Below the pieces are notes generated by a model. The model saw only the letters and a program-made list of their open reading frames with translations, had not been told where the DNA came from and searched no databases. Shown piece after piece: positions 22,551 through 33,800 of a stretch of DNA of 64,000 bases (positions are counted from its first letter, which is position 1; the number at the start of each line of letters is the position of its first letter). The DNA comes from Symsagittifera roscoffensis (Eukaryota; Xenacoelomorpha; Acoela; Convolutidae): assembly GCF_963678635.1 (NCBI RefSeq), contig NC_087065.1:73729345-73793344 (forward strand). The letters are read 5' to 3'. The translations under genes were made by a program, and so were the position numbers.

Positions 22551-23556
22551 GGGACCGATCGTTCAGCAGACCAATCTTTTAGCATAAAAAATGAAAACTG
22601 AGTCTTTTAGCAGACTTTGATTGACAGGCAATTAGCTGGGGGCTGGGGCGCCAGTAAGTCTGGGTTGAGCATCATTATTTCACGCTTTGTAAACAAAACT
22701 TGAATTCAATTTAGCAACTTCCAAACTTAATCTCAGTTAATTCTAAATGAGCTTCTCAACAATTCAAGGCAAAAATTTGGGAGAAAACCTATTAAGCAAT
22801 GATTTTCTGTTCAAAAAAAATCGGAAAAAAGGATTTGGTCAATATTACAAATTTATTGAGTTGGATCTACACTTTCGTTTGATTTACAGAAAAACATTAT
22901 TATAATTTTGCCTTCTAGCCATAATCATTTACCGCCCCAAGATGAATTAGCTGATCAAAAATTTTGCAAAAAAATTAAGAAAAAGCTTGAAACCGATCCT
23001 ACCACGAACCTGAAAAACCTGTATCAAAACGAATTGCAAGATTTTTCTAACGAATTGCTGAACGAGGACGAAAAAGAAAATTTTTCGCCCTCAATTTACA
23101 AAAAGTCTGTCAAGTTATGACCCAGAATAAAAATTTTGCCAAAATCTCCTAAACTTTTCGCGGATATCAGAATTGATCCACCATCGTCTATGACATTGAG
23201 TAAAAGACTATTCTTATTATATCAAGAAAGCAAAAATTTGATTTTTGCGACCAACTTTGATCTAAAATTTTTGGCTTTACCAAAAAACTGTCTTGCTGAT
23301 GGAACTTTTAAGACGGCTCCACCTCCATTTCACCAAATTTACACCATATTTGGGTCATTTTATGTTCAACTTGTTACTTCCGTTTATTTTTGTCTTATAT
23401 GCCTTGATAAAACTCATAATACATAAAACTCAAAAACCTGCCTTTTTGAGCTTTTTTTATCTGAATAAATAATGAGGCTTTTTGATTGGTCGATTTTAAA
23501 GAGTGCTAAAAAACCGGTCTTCTAAAAAACCGGTCTGCTAAGATCCCTAGCACCTT
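22551..23556 (+). mobile_element. Mutator-like element, unit 3
   Basis: Same as units 1 and 2, with AAAGTGTG flanks at 22543-22550 and 23557-23564. Confidence 0.75.
22908..23426 (+). pseudogene. FLYWCH/MULE transposase fragment, unit 3
   Basis: As in unit 2, with the same in-frame TGA at 23118-23120. The C-terminal codons differ (ends LDKTHNT rather than LDKYAVNS) owing to a small change near 23410. Confidence 0.8.
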
Positions 23557-24060
23557 AAAGTGTGTTTCAGTTTGTTTCCCCACGCAAAATCAGAAACCAC
23601 AAATAATTGTTAGATTGAGATGAATTAATTTTGGTATAAAATAGTAGTTTTTTCAGTTTTTTCAGTCGTTATTTGAATGAAAGTTCAAAAGTTTTTTGGC
23701 AAATTCTCAGTGTATAAGGTGAATGTTTCGAAGCTTTTGCCTTTTATGTAATTTTGAGCAAGTAAAAAACCTTGTAAGTAGTAAAAAACTTGATTCTCTT
23801 CCATAAAAAATTCGAAGTTTTAATTAGCACATCCTTGCAATATAAATTTCCATTTGGAAAAACTGCTTTTTTGAAGAAAAAAAATTATTTTGTTATGAAT
23901 GTTTTTTTAAATTCATTTTAGTGTTTTCTCATCACACACCAAACAATTACAAAACAAGTAAAAGATTTGTTATTTTAGGTCGGAACTTTTTGTGTTACGA
24001 GCAGAACAACCATTTACTCTTGTTTATTAATGTTTAATTGATGAACTCTAATAATTTAAT

Positions 24061-24285
24061 ATGAGTGAAGACTAAAAAGATTCTTAATTAAGAATGAAGA
24101 CCAAAAAAGTTTCTAGAAAAATTTAAAAATTGCATTTGAGTGAAGACTAAAAAGATTCTTGTTTAAGAATGAAGACTAAAAAAGTTTCTAAAAAAATTTA
24201 AAAAATGCATATGAGTGAGACTAAAAAGATTCTTGTTTAAGAATGAAGACTAAAAAAGTTTCTAAAAAAATTTAAAAATGCAGTT
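24061..24285. repeat. minisatellite, about 85-90 bp unit, three copies
   Basis: Unit 'gagtgaagactaaaaagattcttg...aagaatgaagactaaaaaagtttctaaaaaaatttaaaa' occurs from about 24061, 24135 and 24210. Non-coding. Confidence 0.85.
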
Positions 24286-24763
24286 TCGGTACAAACAAGG
24301 GCAAGCAAAGAAGTGATTCAAAAACCCGTTTTTTTTAGTAGCTAAAAAAACTTAGAGTGCATTTTATCAGGAAAAGCGTCAGGAGTAAATTAGCGTTTTT
24401 TTCTAAAAAGAAAGAATTAGCTGAAGCTCAGAAAATGATGAGGTGTAAGTTGTTAGTTAAAAACTCGATTCAGAAAAGTCTAAGAATTCGAGCCATAAAA
24501 GATAAGTTCATATAAAACAAAGGTTTCGCACCTGTAAAATTTGATCAGGGATGATTTCGAACACACATTAGTAGCTTCAAGTAACATTACTTAATTTTTG
24601 CTAAATTAGTTAGCACTGTATCAATTTGATTTTCAAGTTTCTGTTTTTTTGGTCAATTTGTATACCAAGATAATCATAAAACAGATGCGCTTTTGAGAGC
24701 ACATTTATGTTATCAGACATAAATTTAGCCAAACTTGCATGCACGACTTTTCGGTTCATTTAT

Positions 24764-25384
24764 TGTTCCGACCAGTGAAAATGGGGACGAACTTTGTACT
24801 CGGGTGTGTTTTAGTTTTTTTCCTTTTGGTTTTCCACGCAAAACCAGCTACCATGAATAATTATCAGACTCAGTTGAATGGTATATCAGATTAAAGCCCT
24901 TTCAGTCGTGATTTGAACGAGTAATTTTGAAGAAGTTTTGCCAGTGATGAGAATAACCGGTTTGAAATTTTTGATTTTTTGTCTTAATTCGAGCAAATAA
25001 AGCAAGCGAGCAGGCTTACAACAAATTAATTTAAAAAAATTGAAATTTAAGCCGTAAAAATTTAACTTTGAGAAAATTATATTAATTTTGGAGTTCTGTA
25101 GCTCCAATGCGAGAACCAAAAAAAATTGCATTAAACGAAAAAAAATTGAAATCCTTTGAATTTTTTATTTTTGTTTTTTGTCAATTTTCTGAAAAAAATT
25201 GTGGCTTGTTTGCTTATTTACTCAGAATATCAATTTGTCTGAAATACAGTTTCATATCAGACTTTTTATATCACCCCACGCAGAAAAACTGATTTAAAAA
25301 AAAAAGCTTTATACTGTACTTTTTATAACGATCATGGTCGGAACATTCTGTGCTACTTGCACAGAACCGGCTATCCTTGTTAGC
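24764..25384 (+). mobile_element. Helentron-like element, family R
   Basis: Starts TTGTTCCGACCAGTG and ends GGTCGGAACATTC. A hairpin TTCTGTGC/GCACAGAA follows, then 'ccggctatccttgtt'. Architecture mirrors family P (paired GTTCCGAC/GTCGGAAC, then hairpin, then CTTGTT), but the interior differs. Another copy is at 47078-47762, and the 1.6-kb tandem units contain decayed members. No transposase ORF. Confidence 0.65.
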
Positions 25385-25436
25385 TATTTTATTTTATCTC
25401 ACTAAATTTAAAAATTATCTATTTCTATTGTATCGT

Positions 25437-25625
25437 CTACAAACAAAAGAAAACATTTTTGTGGATGATATCAAATCATTAAAAGAACATTTAAATAAAG
25501 CAGGAAAAAAACAGGACAGCCAAGTTTTAAGGTAAGCCCTTAATAGATTAGAAAAGTTTTGGATTTTTTTCCTGAGAGCACAAGTTGCTGCTTTGGGCAA
25601 GAAACGATACTGCAGAAATATATGA
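25437..25625 (+). pseudogene. possible TFIIS N-domain-like exon remnant (weak)
   Basis: The frame reads VDDIKSLKEHLNKAGKKQDS then QVLR, a TAA, then ALNRLEKFWIFF in the same frame. Helix-like LK..L..AG and VLRALNRLEK segments are reminiscent of the TFIIS/Elongin N-terminal (LW) domain. GGTAAG at the stop could be a donor site instead of a nonsense codon. Either an exon ending at about 25530 or a pseudogene is possible. The family assignment is tentative. Confidence 0.25.
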
Positions 25626-25639
25626 TTATTTAATTGGTA

Positions 25640-27790
25640 GACTAAAACTTAATTGCTAACAAATGATTCAAAAAGTCGTACAAGAAGTTTGGCTGAGTTT
25701 TTGTGGAATACTCACATTTCCAATTTGTTTTGATAATATACTGCAGTCCGCTGATTCAAAAAATTTTCCCAACTGAAAGACGTGAACATTCAAACTGTTA
25801 TTCTTCTTCAGTCATTCTTACGAAATACAAACTGTTTCTTGTCAAAACGGTTGTTTTTACGAGCAAATTTTGACAAAAGTTTAAATATAATATTCTCACA
25901 ATGTTGCCTAATGCTGATATCAGTTTGGTTGGTTCAAATTGATTTTCAGGGTTCGGCTTTGTTTTTTTTTATATGCAATGAATATTTTTCTGCTTTTTTC
26001 AAAAAAGACTGGCAAAATTTCACGCCTGAATCACTGGCTTAAAAATAAGCCCAATGATTAGTCAAAACTGATGCAGCATTTTGCCATTTTTTGAGATTTC
26101 AACCATTACTACTTTGTTACTCAGATATGTAATGTTTTGTAACACTTTAAAAGAGCCTAAACATGTGCTTTTCTTTGATTGTTCCGACTTTCGAAGAAAG
26201 TGAAAAATCTATAAGCTCGAGGTAGCTTTTTTCTTCAGACCACTTTTACAGAACTCTGGTCTTTCGGGGTATCGCTCTCTTAATCTGCAAATGGCCAGCC
26301 GAGTGTGCACACCATTAAAGTAATCTGCTTATTTTATCAGCCCGCTCTACAAAATTGTTCCAAAACGAATTGAGGCAGCTATTTGGTTTTATTGACTCCA
26401 TGCGCGACTCAAATTGAAATACTTAATTTTTGATATTATCAGTCTAAAAATCATAGCTTTGCCAATATTTAATTTGCTAAACACAATCCGAGACCAATTA
26501 AAAGGCAGTCGGTTAAGTGCATCAATTATAGACTTTACGTTGCCTGATGCGCACTTACTCATTGACCAAAGTAGTTTTGGTTGATTTCGATATTTGTTAA
26601 TTTTCCGTAATTGGGCGTTCAATCAGAAGCTCATTGTGAAAGTTTTGATTGTAGGAGTCAAAGAGCAGTATTGGTTTTTCAATTGTTTTCAGCAATACGT
26701 CGTCTTTGTCTCAGCAAAACGTCGCAAAAATTACAATAAGCAATGGGTAAAATTTTTATCACTCAGACAGTTAAGTTTTTGATTTAGGCTGCAAAATAAC
26801 TCAGAGTTTTTTAATCATTGAAACATTGCTGAAAAATTGCTGAAACAGCTGATATCCTTTCGAAAAAGTTAGTTAAAAGGGTTCAATAGTTGGAACAAAA
26901 TATATGAACCATTTTGTCAATATATTATACCGAGGCGAAAAAAAAGTGTATGCGACCTGGTTCCACTCCTCACAAAAACTCCTTATACAACAGTTTTTTT
27001 ACACTGACAATATAAAAAAAGCTTGTCAAGCATTTTTCAAACCATTCGTCAAAAAATTTCTAAAAATGTTTAAAACATTTTTTTTCTGTTCAGCGGTTTT
27101 GAAGCTGTCTGATCATTGGAAATTTTCAAAATTTTTGGATGAAAAAAAGTTTGTTGCATAAACATCGTATGATACGCACTTTTCATTAAAAATCTTAAAT
27201 TGAGGTAAAAACTTGTTTCTTTCTTTTTTGGTCGCAAACAGGCTACTGTGCTCTGGAAGAAAGTGTTTTTGTATCGCCACCATTATTTTTTTTTTGCTTT
27301 AATATGCTAAGATTAACTAGATTTATAGAAAAACAGAACACCAAGAGTTCTGTACGTAATTCTGGGCAAAAAGGATAAATTATTTTAAATGGCAAATCAC
27401 CAAATCAAATGCAGCTGAACTTTGTGATTGTTGCTTTATCTTTGGATTTTCTTGTATAAAAAAATCTGGTTTTTGAGTTTTAGGACGAAACACATTATTT
27501 TATAGCTGAACGCAGAACATTTGCAAACTTTTCTTTATGAAAAATTGAGTCATGCAAAATTCATGTATAGCAAACTACTTATCTAACAATTTTCATACAT
27601 GAAAAATGGGCATCATAGTGGTTTCAAACAAATTTCTGTTCATATGAATTTGTACGAAGATGTAGGATATAAAATTTTTTTTAAATGAAAAATTATGATT
27701 AGAATTTTTGTTTTCATCGACCAAATAGAGTATATTGGAGATTTCCTGCGCGAGATTTGTATACGGTTCATTTTGTATCATCAGCTTCTG
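25640..27790. other. intergenic, no firm gene; one decayed family P start
   Basis: At 26183-26300 'ttgttccgactttcgaagaaag...cttcagacc' matches the start of family P, then decays. The ORF at 26904-27161 matches no family and has no splice or promoter support. The rest is AT-rich without visible structure. Confidence 0.45.
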
Positions 27791-27799
27791 TGTGCTCCT

Positions 27800-27829
27800 T
27801 CATTGAGTGCAAACTGTGGGCCAGTAGCT
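27800..27829 (-). CDS. GILT exon 6 (C terminus and stop)
   Basis: Acceptor TTTGCTAG followed by SYWPTVCTQ and TGA at 27802-27800. GILTs often end with a Pro-x-x-Cys segment after the last helix. The short length makes this the least certain exon, but splice site, phase and Cys all agree. Confidence 0.8.
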   Translation of the reverse strand, partial: SYWPTVCTQ

Positions 27830-30800
27830 CTAGCAAATAAAATTGACTGTACTATATTTTGAGATACAATTTTTGCTTTTAGGAAGTGCGGTCAGATTCT
27901 GGCGAGAGGTTCTCTTGTAAAAATAGGATATTTATTTGCTATGTGAAAAGGTTTTGAGTACCAGTTACTTAATTTGACAGTACTTCTGCTAAGGACAGTA
28001 TAACTAAATCTACTTTTTCAACTATATAAGAGCACGGGATCTCTTGAAGTGCTTAAAGACTCCCCTCTATTAACAACTTTCTTACATTTTAAAGCTACTG
28101 CTTACCTGTTTCAGATATGCTGGGGCTAGATTGCTGATTTATTTTGAAAAAAAATCCCTAATTGTAGTACTAAATACTAATCAGTAGCGAATTTAGGGGT
28201 GACCCCCTGACTACCCAAAGGGTCCCCCCTTGGTACTACTTTTAGACCTCCATTTTTGGCTGGCTGACCCTTAAATTTTTCAAAGGGGGCCTATATACTA
28301 TTTTTGAAGGGGAAGCGCGCGCCCAAAAAAAAACAATTTTTTGGTCGAAACTGACCTAAAAAAATTCCTAAAAACTGTTCAAAAAGTGCATAAAACTGGC
28401 CTGCTTTTTCAAAATTTTACCTGCGGCGGAAAAAAATTGGCCAAAATAAGTTCTTTTCAGTAATTTGGGAGAACTCGAAAATCGATTCGGTCGACCTAAA
28501 AAAAGTTGACAAATCTTTAGAAAGCCCGCCCCCATTTCCCTCAAGATAATCCTAGATCTGCCCCTGTTATGAAGTTAGGTCGATAAAATCAATCCAAGTA
28601 ATTTGAATAATGATTTACCTGATCGACAGAGTGGCAGACAGTCTTGATAAAGGTGGCTTTGTCTTTTGTTATTGAAGACTGAACACCACTCGAACTGTCC
28701 TGCAAATAATAATGGTAATTAAATTTTCTTCCTACCAATTTTTCTAATTAATAAAATAGTTTGTGGATACATTTGGCAACAAAACTAAGCGAAGCGACGA
28801 CAAGTGATTGGGATATCAATCAGAACTTCAAACACTGGCTGACTCTAATGATACCAATTTTTTTTCTCCAACTTTTGCGAGAAAACAGGGGAGGAATCAT
28901 ATTTTAGAAAAGACAGCCGCAATATTTTTAAAGCATTTTATTAGATACTTCAATGTTTAAAATACAGACGTTGATTAAAGCAAAAAAATTTGCGCAAGCA
29001 AGCAATTTTAAAAATTGATTTCAAGAAAATGAAAAAAAAAACAACACTGTTTTGACGACATTTAGAAAGTACTTTCGATTTTCCAAGAAAGCTCTTACAA
29101 GACTGAAATTGACTCCGTTATATTAATTCAGTCGAGATCATCAAAAGAATCTAATCTATCATCATGAAGTGATTGGAACAAAAAGTGTTAAGTGCATTAA
29201 GATAGATAATCATTATGTGTTTTTATAAATATTTTGAAGGAATTTTTTAAATACCAAATATAGCCAGCAGACAGTTGGAAAAAAGTCAATGAACGCAAAG
29301 AAACGGAAAAAAAAATTGAACGTTTGAACTTCAAACAAAAAAATGAATGGCCTTACAAATGCTTTTAAATTAACCCAATTTGAGCAAACTAATTAGTAGG
29401 AAAATTTTCATTCAGCTGGGAAATATATAAATTAAATTCCACTTTCGAAACTAGTAATCGATCACGTTTTTTCACGAAGCATTCATAGAAACATTAATAT
29501 GTATGAATGCACTTCTGTAAAATGTTAGAGCATTTCAAAATTTTTCCTGAAAAAAAATACAAAAAAACCATCACGACCTGAACTACATTTATCGACTCTT
29601 AGAAAAACTTCTTACCCCATTGAAATTGACCCAAGGCGTTCCTTCGTAATCACTATTTGCAAGTGTTTTATTCTGCATCTGGATAAACGCAGTCTCTCCA
29701 TCCTTTCCCGCCAAACACTCCATTATGGCGTCATAATCTGCCCCTGAAAAGGTGGAACAGAAGTTCCATGCATAGTATGCTCCCCCAGTGAAGTCAGAAT
29801 AGCCCATAGTGCATAAGATGAGGTCCACTAATTGGTCATAGTTAGTAGATGTGGTCACAGCGCACGCCTAGCGCGAACAAAAAACAAAGAATCTAACCTC
29901 GAATCTGTTCCCCATTTGATACGGCGGGGGTGAGGGAGGGGGGGGGGGGGTGGTGGTGTATTTGAATCCTTCAAGGCAAAGAACCGAATTCGCGAAAATT
30001 AGCCCTTTTGAAATAAGATAGATACGTCGCTTTGATTGTCCTTACAAGTCAAATAATGTGCGCTCTTGTTCACATTTCGCACATCATTTGAAATTTTCTA
30101 ACTTAATAGTTATTTTGCGTGTTATATTGGTATACATATGATCTTACGATGCCAAGTATGGCAAAACATCTGTTGATAACAGATAACAGTTAGCTAGTTC
30201 AAAATGCCAAGTTTCATTGAATTATGTCAACGTAAAACAATTTTCCAAGCGTGACTCAATCAATAAGTAAATTCCGATGAGTAGTAATTTAATCTCACAA
30301 AGTTATTTCTAAGAGTGACGATAGAGGTCAACCAAGAGTGACAGACAATACCAAGTTCAGCACCTGCCAATAGATTAATTAGCACCATATTTGACAACTG
30401 ATTGACGGATAGAACTTAGAATCTCATGAACTGAATTAGCACTGTACGACACTCCCCCTTCAATAATGAAAACTATAAATGACTGAAAAATACTGTATGC
30501 TGTTGATTGTAAAGTTAATGAAAAATGACGAAATTACTGACTGATGATTTTTTTAAAGATTAATGAACTAGTGTAATATAACATTGGTTTTAACAACTAA
30601 TAGATCACCAAGCGGCGATAAAACAAATTGAGTTTTGGGCCAATGCTGGTCAACCCTCTCCCTGGGCTCAGGGTAAGTTTTTTTTCGATTATTTTCCCTC
30701 CGCTCGATCATGTTTCGTTGTAATGCAATCGATCATTACGCCGCCCATTTTAGTCACTGTTGTTCTTTTTCGTCCGCTTTTCCTCGACTCCGTGTCCTCC

Positions 30801-33800
30801 TGACTATCCTCTTTGCTGCTGTAGGAAACTAGTCTTGCTTTCCGTGGTGCTCTTTTCTTCTTATCCGTGGGTGCCGGCATTTTCTGTTCCCGTGGAGTTG
30901 GTATATCTGTTTCGCCGCCTAGTGCGGGGATCGTGTCCTCATCGCTTCCCGTGTCTGGTACTGTGATATTAGTTTTGTCGCTCGGTTTAGATCTCGATTC
31001 TAGTTGTGCCTGTTCGCCTGTTGCCGCTGGTTCTGTCGAAGTTTTCTGTGGCTGTGACGGTCCCGCTTGAGTGACCACTGTTGTGGGTTTCTTTACCGAT
31101 ATGATTGGTAAGTAGTCGCTTTTCCCCGAATCCGACCCGCTGTTTTCAAATTGTCGTCCGATTTGTCTCCGTTGCTGCTGTTTCCCGGCGTTGGTTTTCC
31201 CCTTGGCTCGCTCCTTCCTTTCTTTCAGGGTCGGTGGCGCTTGGTATGATACAAAAGTCTTTGGCTTTTTCTTTATTGCCACACCCGATTTCCTAAGCAC
31301 AACCCCGTTTTTTACTCTTAACGTATGCGCACTCCGGGATTTTATTTTAGAATAGATTTTTCTATACCTTTTCAAGTTTTGGCTTCCGGTCCGCTGGTAC
31401 AAAGTTTCAGAGTTCCTGCTTGCTTTGAGTGTCCCGCCGCTTTAATGATGGATGGTTCATCATCCTGGTTTCCGGCCTGCTCATCCGTTAAGCGATGCGC
31501 ATGGCTCCGGTGCTTTATATCGAATGCCAAATCAGACCTTACCTCCCAGTTCGTCTGAGTAGGATGCGGCATGACCCCCACAGTCGGGTCAACTTCATCT
31601 AAACAAGCATTCTTTGTTTTTAGTACTCGATACCAATCCAGGTTTTGAAGAGAGATTTTTTTGAAAGATTTCTTAGCACCGTATTTGCCTCTCGACCGTG
31701 ATGTGCCTCGAATGGCGAATTTTTATTACCGCTCGAATGGCGGTGATTTTATTATTTCGATCCCTTCCACATTGCTGAAAGCCCTGACTTCATTCGACAT
31801 AAAACTTGTTCCTTGCTGCACGTGGATCTTCCGGGGTACGCCATGGTTCACTATATATGTTTTTCAAAATTTCATGATCTTATCTGACCGGTTGTTTCCA
31901 CAGACCATCGCTGATGGTCACCGTGAAATACGATCAAATGCCCCTAACACAAACTTTTGAGACTCGTTTAAATAGATAATAGGGCCCCAGAAATCAAACT
32001 AGACCAATTCGTTTGGTTCTTTTGGTTCAGAAACGCTTCCAAGTTGGTTTTTATTTAAGAGGGGTTTCAAGTTCTTACCGGCGGCAGTACATTCTGGACA
32101 ATTTTCCGCACTTCAGGCGATTGAACGGTAAATCTAGGGTTACCAGACGTCTTTGGCGGCGTCAAACATGTTTGATTTTCCGTGATGAAATGCGTGAATC
32201 CTGTTATTGATCGCGGTTTGGAGGTTCATCGGTATAACCAGCTTTTCGTTCATCCACACAACATTTTTCTTCACGTAGAAATTAATCTTGAATTGAGAGT
32301 AATAGCGGTTCATGGCTGACACTTTTTCGTGATTTTTGGGGTCCCTTGTTATGATTAATTCTCTAATTGCACTAAGTTGAGGATCGGAAACATAATTTGA
32401 CTCTGTGAATTGTAAATTAAATAACTCAGGAAGTGAAGTGATCTTGCTAACTATCTTGTAACCGCGGGGTACAATTGACATACACACTGTATTCGGATCC
32501 ACCGGTGGGATTGTTTCGCCTTTAAATGCTGATGGTAACGATAAAGTAGTGTTTGTTTTAATTGATCTAGTTTTTTTGTAATGGCTTCTAAATGTAAACT
32601 CGATGGTAATTCTTCTTTTTCGTCACTGCTATTGCCTAAACTTGGATGTTATTTTTAAAATTTTTCCCATTTTTTCATACTTCGGTTCATTTTGAGGTGA
32701 ATGTTTGAATGTGAATATAGATTTAAACGATTTTCTTCCAATTGAATAATAGCACCGACTAAATTCTCGCGTATATTGCGTAGCCGTTAGTTTGAGCCAT
32801 GTGTTTCATTTTAATTGGTTAATTATCGTTCGCATGCTTTCACGCCCTCTACTGGCTGAAAGCGTGACAAATTTCCAATCTATTTAATGATTGTTGGTTA
32901 TGTGCTTTGATCTTTCGTTCCTGGGATGTATGATTGTATACTTCGTGTCCCCTGGATGCGTTACTTTGAACAAACCCGAGATTAGTACGTATTGAAATTC
33001 TCTTTGCAACTCTGAATATGTTATCGTACGTACTAATTGGTGTAGCTTCTTTACTTGGATGATGTGATAAGTAGTCCGCCAGTCCTACTTTTGCTCCTGG
33101 TTTATGTTCCACGTTAAAATCGAATGGAATGAGTCGGTCCAACCAACGCGTTACCATGGTCTTGTTTTTCTTATTATTGCCATTTAAGATGGAAATTAAC
33201 GCTTTATGGTCTGTTACTACCACAAATTTCCTTCCCAGTATGTAATTTAAGAAATACTCAGCCCTCACACTACTGCCAACCTTTTTAATTCATTCGTCGA
33301 ATATTTTTATCAGCGTCGTTCAGATATCTTGAGGCAAATGAAATCGGTCTCCACCCCTTCGGTCCGAATTGTTTGGGTACCGCGCCTAAACCGTTATGAC
33401 TCGCGTCGCACACAAATCGTATATCTTTGTGAATGTCGAAACGCCGCAATTCCACAATATTGGAAACTTGTTTCTTTAAAATTTCAAATGCGCATTGACA
33501 TTCCGGCGTCCAAATGTAATCATTCCTTTTACTTAATAGCGGCCGTAATGGCGCAGAAGATTCGGCCAACGCTGGCAAATACTTGTGGAGACTGTGTATT
33601 GACCCCATAAACGACTTCAATTGCGTTAGGGTCCGCAGCGATTTCAGCGCTTCTATTGGTTCCGTTTTCCGCACTGATGGTGTAATTTCTGTTGGTGTTT
33701 TTTTGTGGCCTAGCCAGTCACATTCACGTTCTGCGAATTTGCATTTTGTTAGTTTTAACGACATACTCTCCTTGTCCAGTTTTTTTCAGGATTTTCTCAA

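Larger units (their letters stand above)
19185..23990. repeat. 1.6-kb unit tandemly triplicated
   Basis: Units start with 'ctatagacgttctcgcaag' at 19185, 20786 and 22391 (periods 1,601 and 1,605 bp) and end near 23990. The copies are almost identical, so the amplification is recent. Each unit is an older repeat of family R (see 24764-25384) with a Mutator-like element inserted in it. Confidence 0.95.

Noticed and set aside
23985-24060. A separate element end at the close of the 1.6-kb array
   Set aside because: It is the decayed 3' end of family R (hairpin lost), already covered by the tandem unit.
30760-31558. Several plus-strand ORFs over 30.7-31.6 kb and similar ones at 37.0-37.9, 40.3-40.6 and 41.3-42.0 kb
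   Set aside because: They lie antisense to the pol and gag regions of the two LTR elements, whose minus-strand frames have clear motifs.
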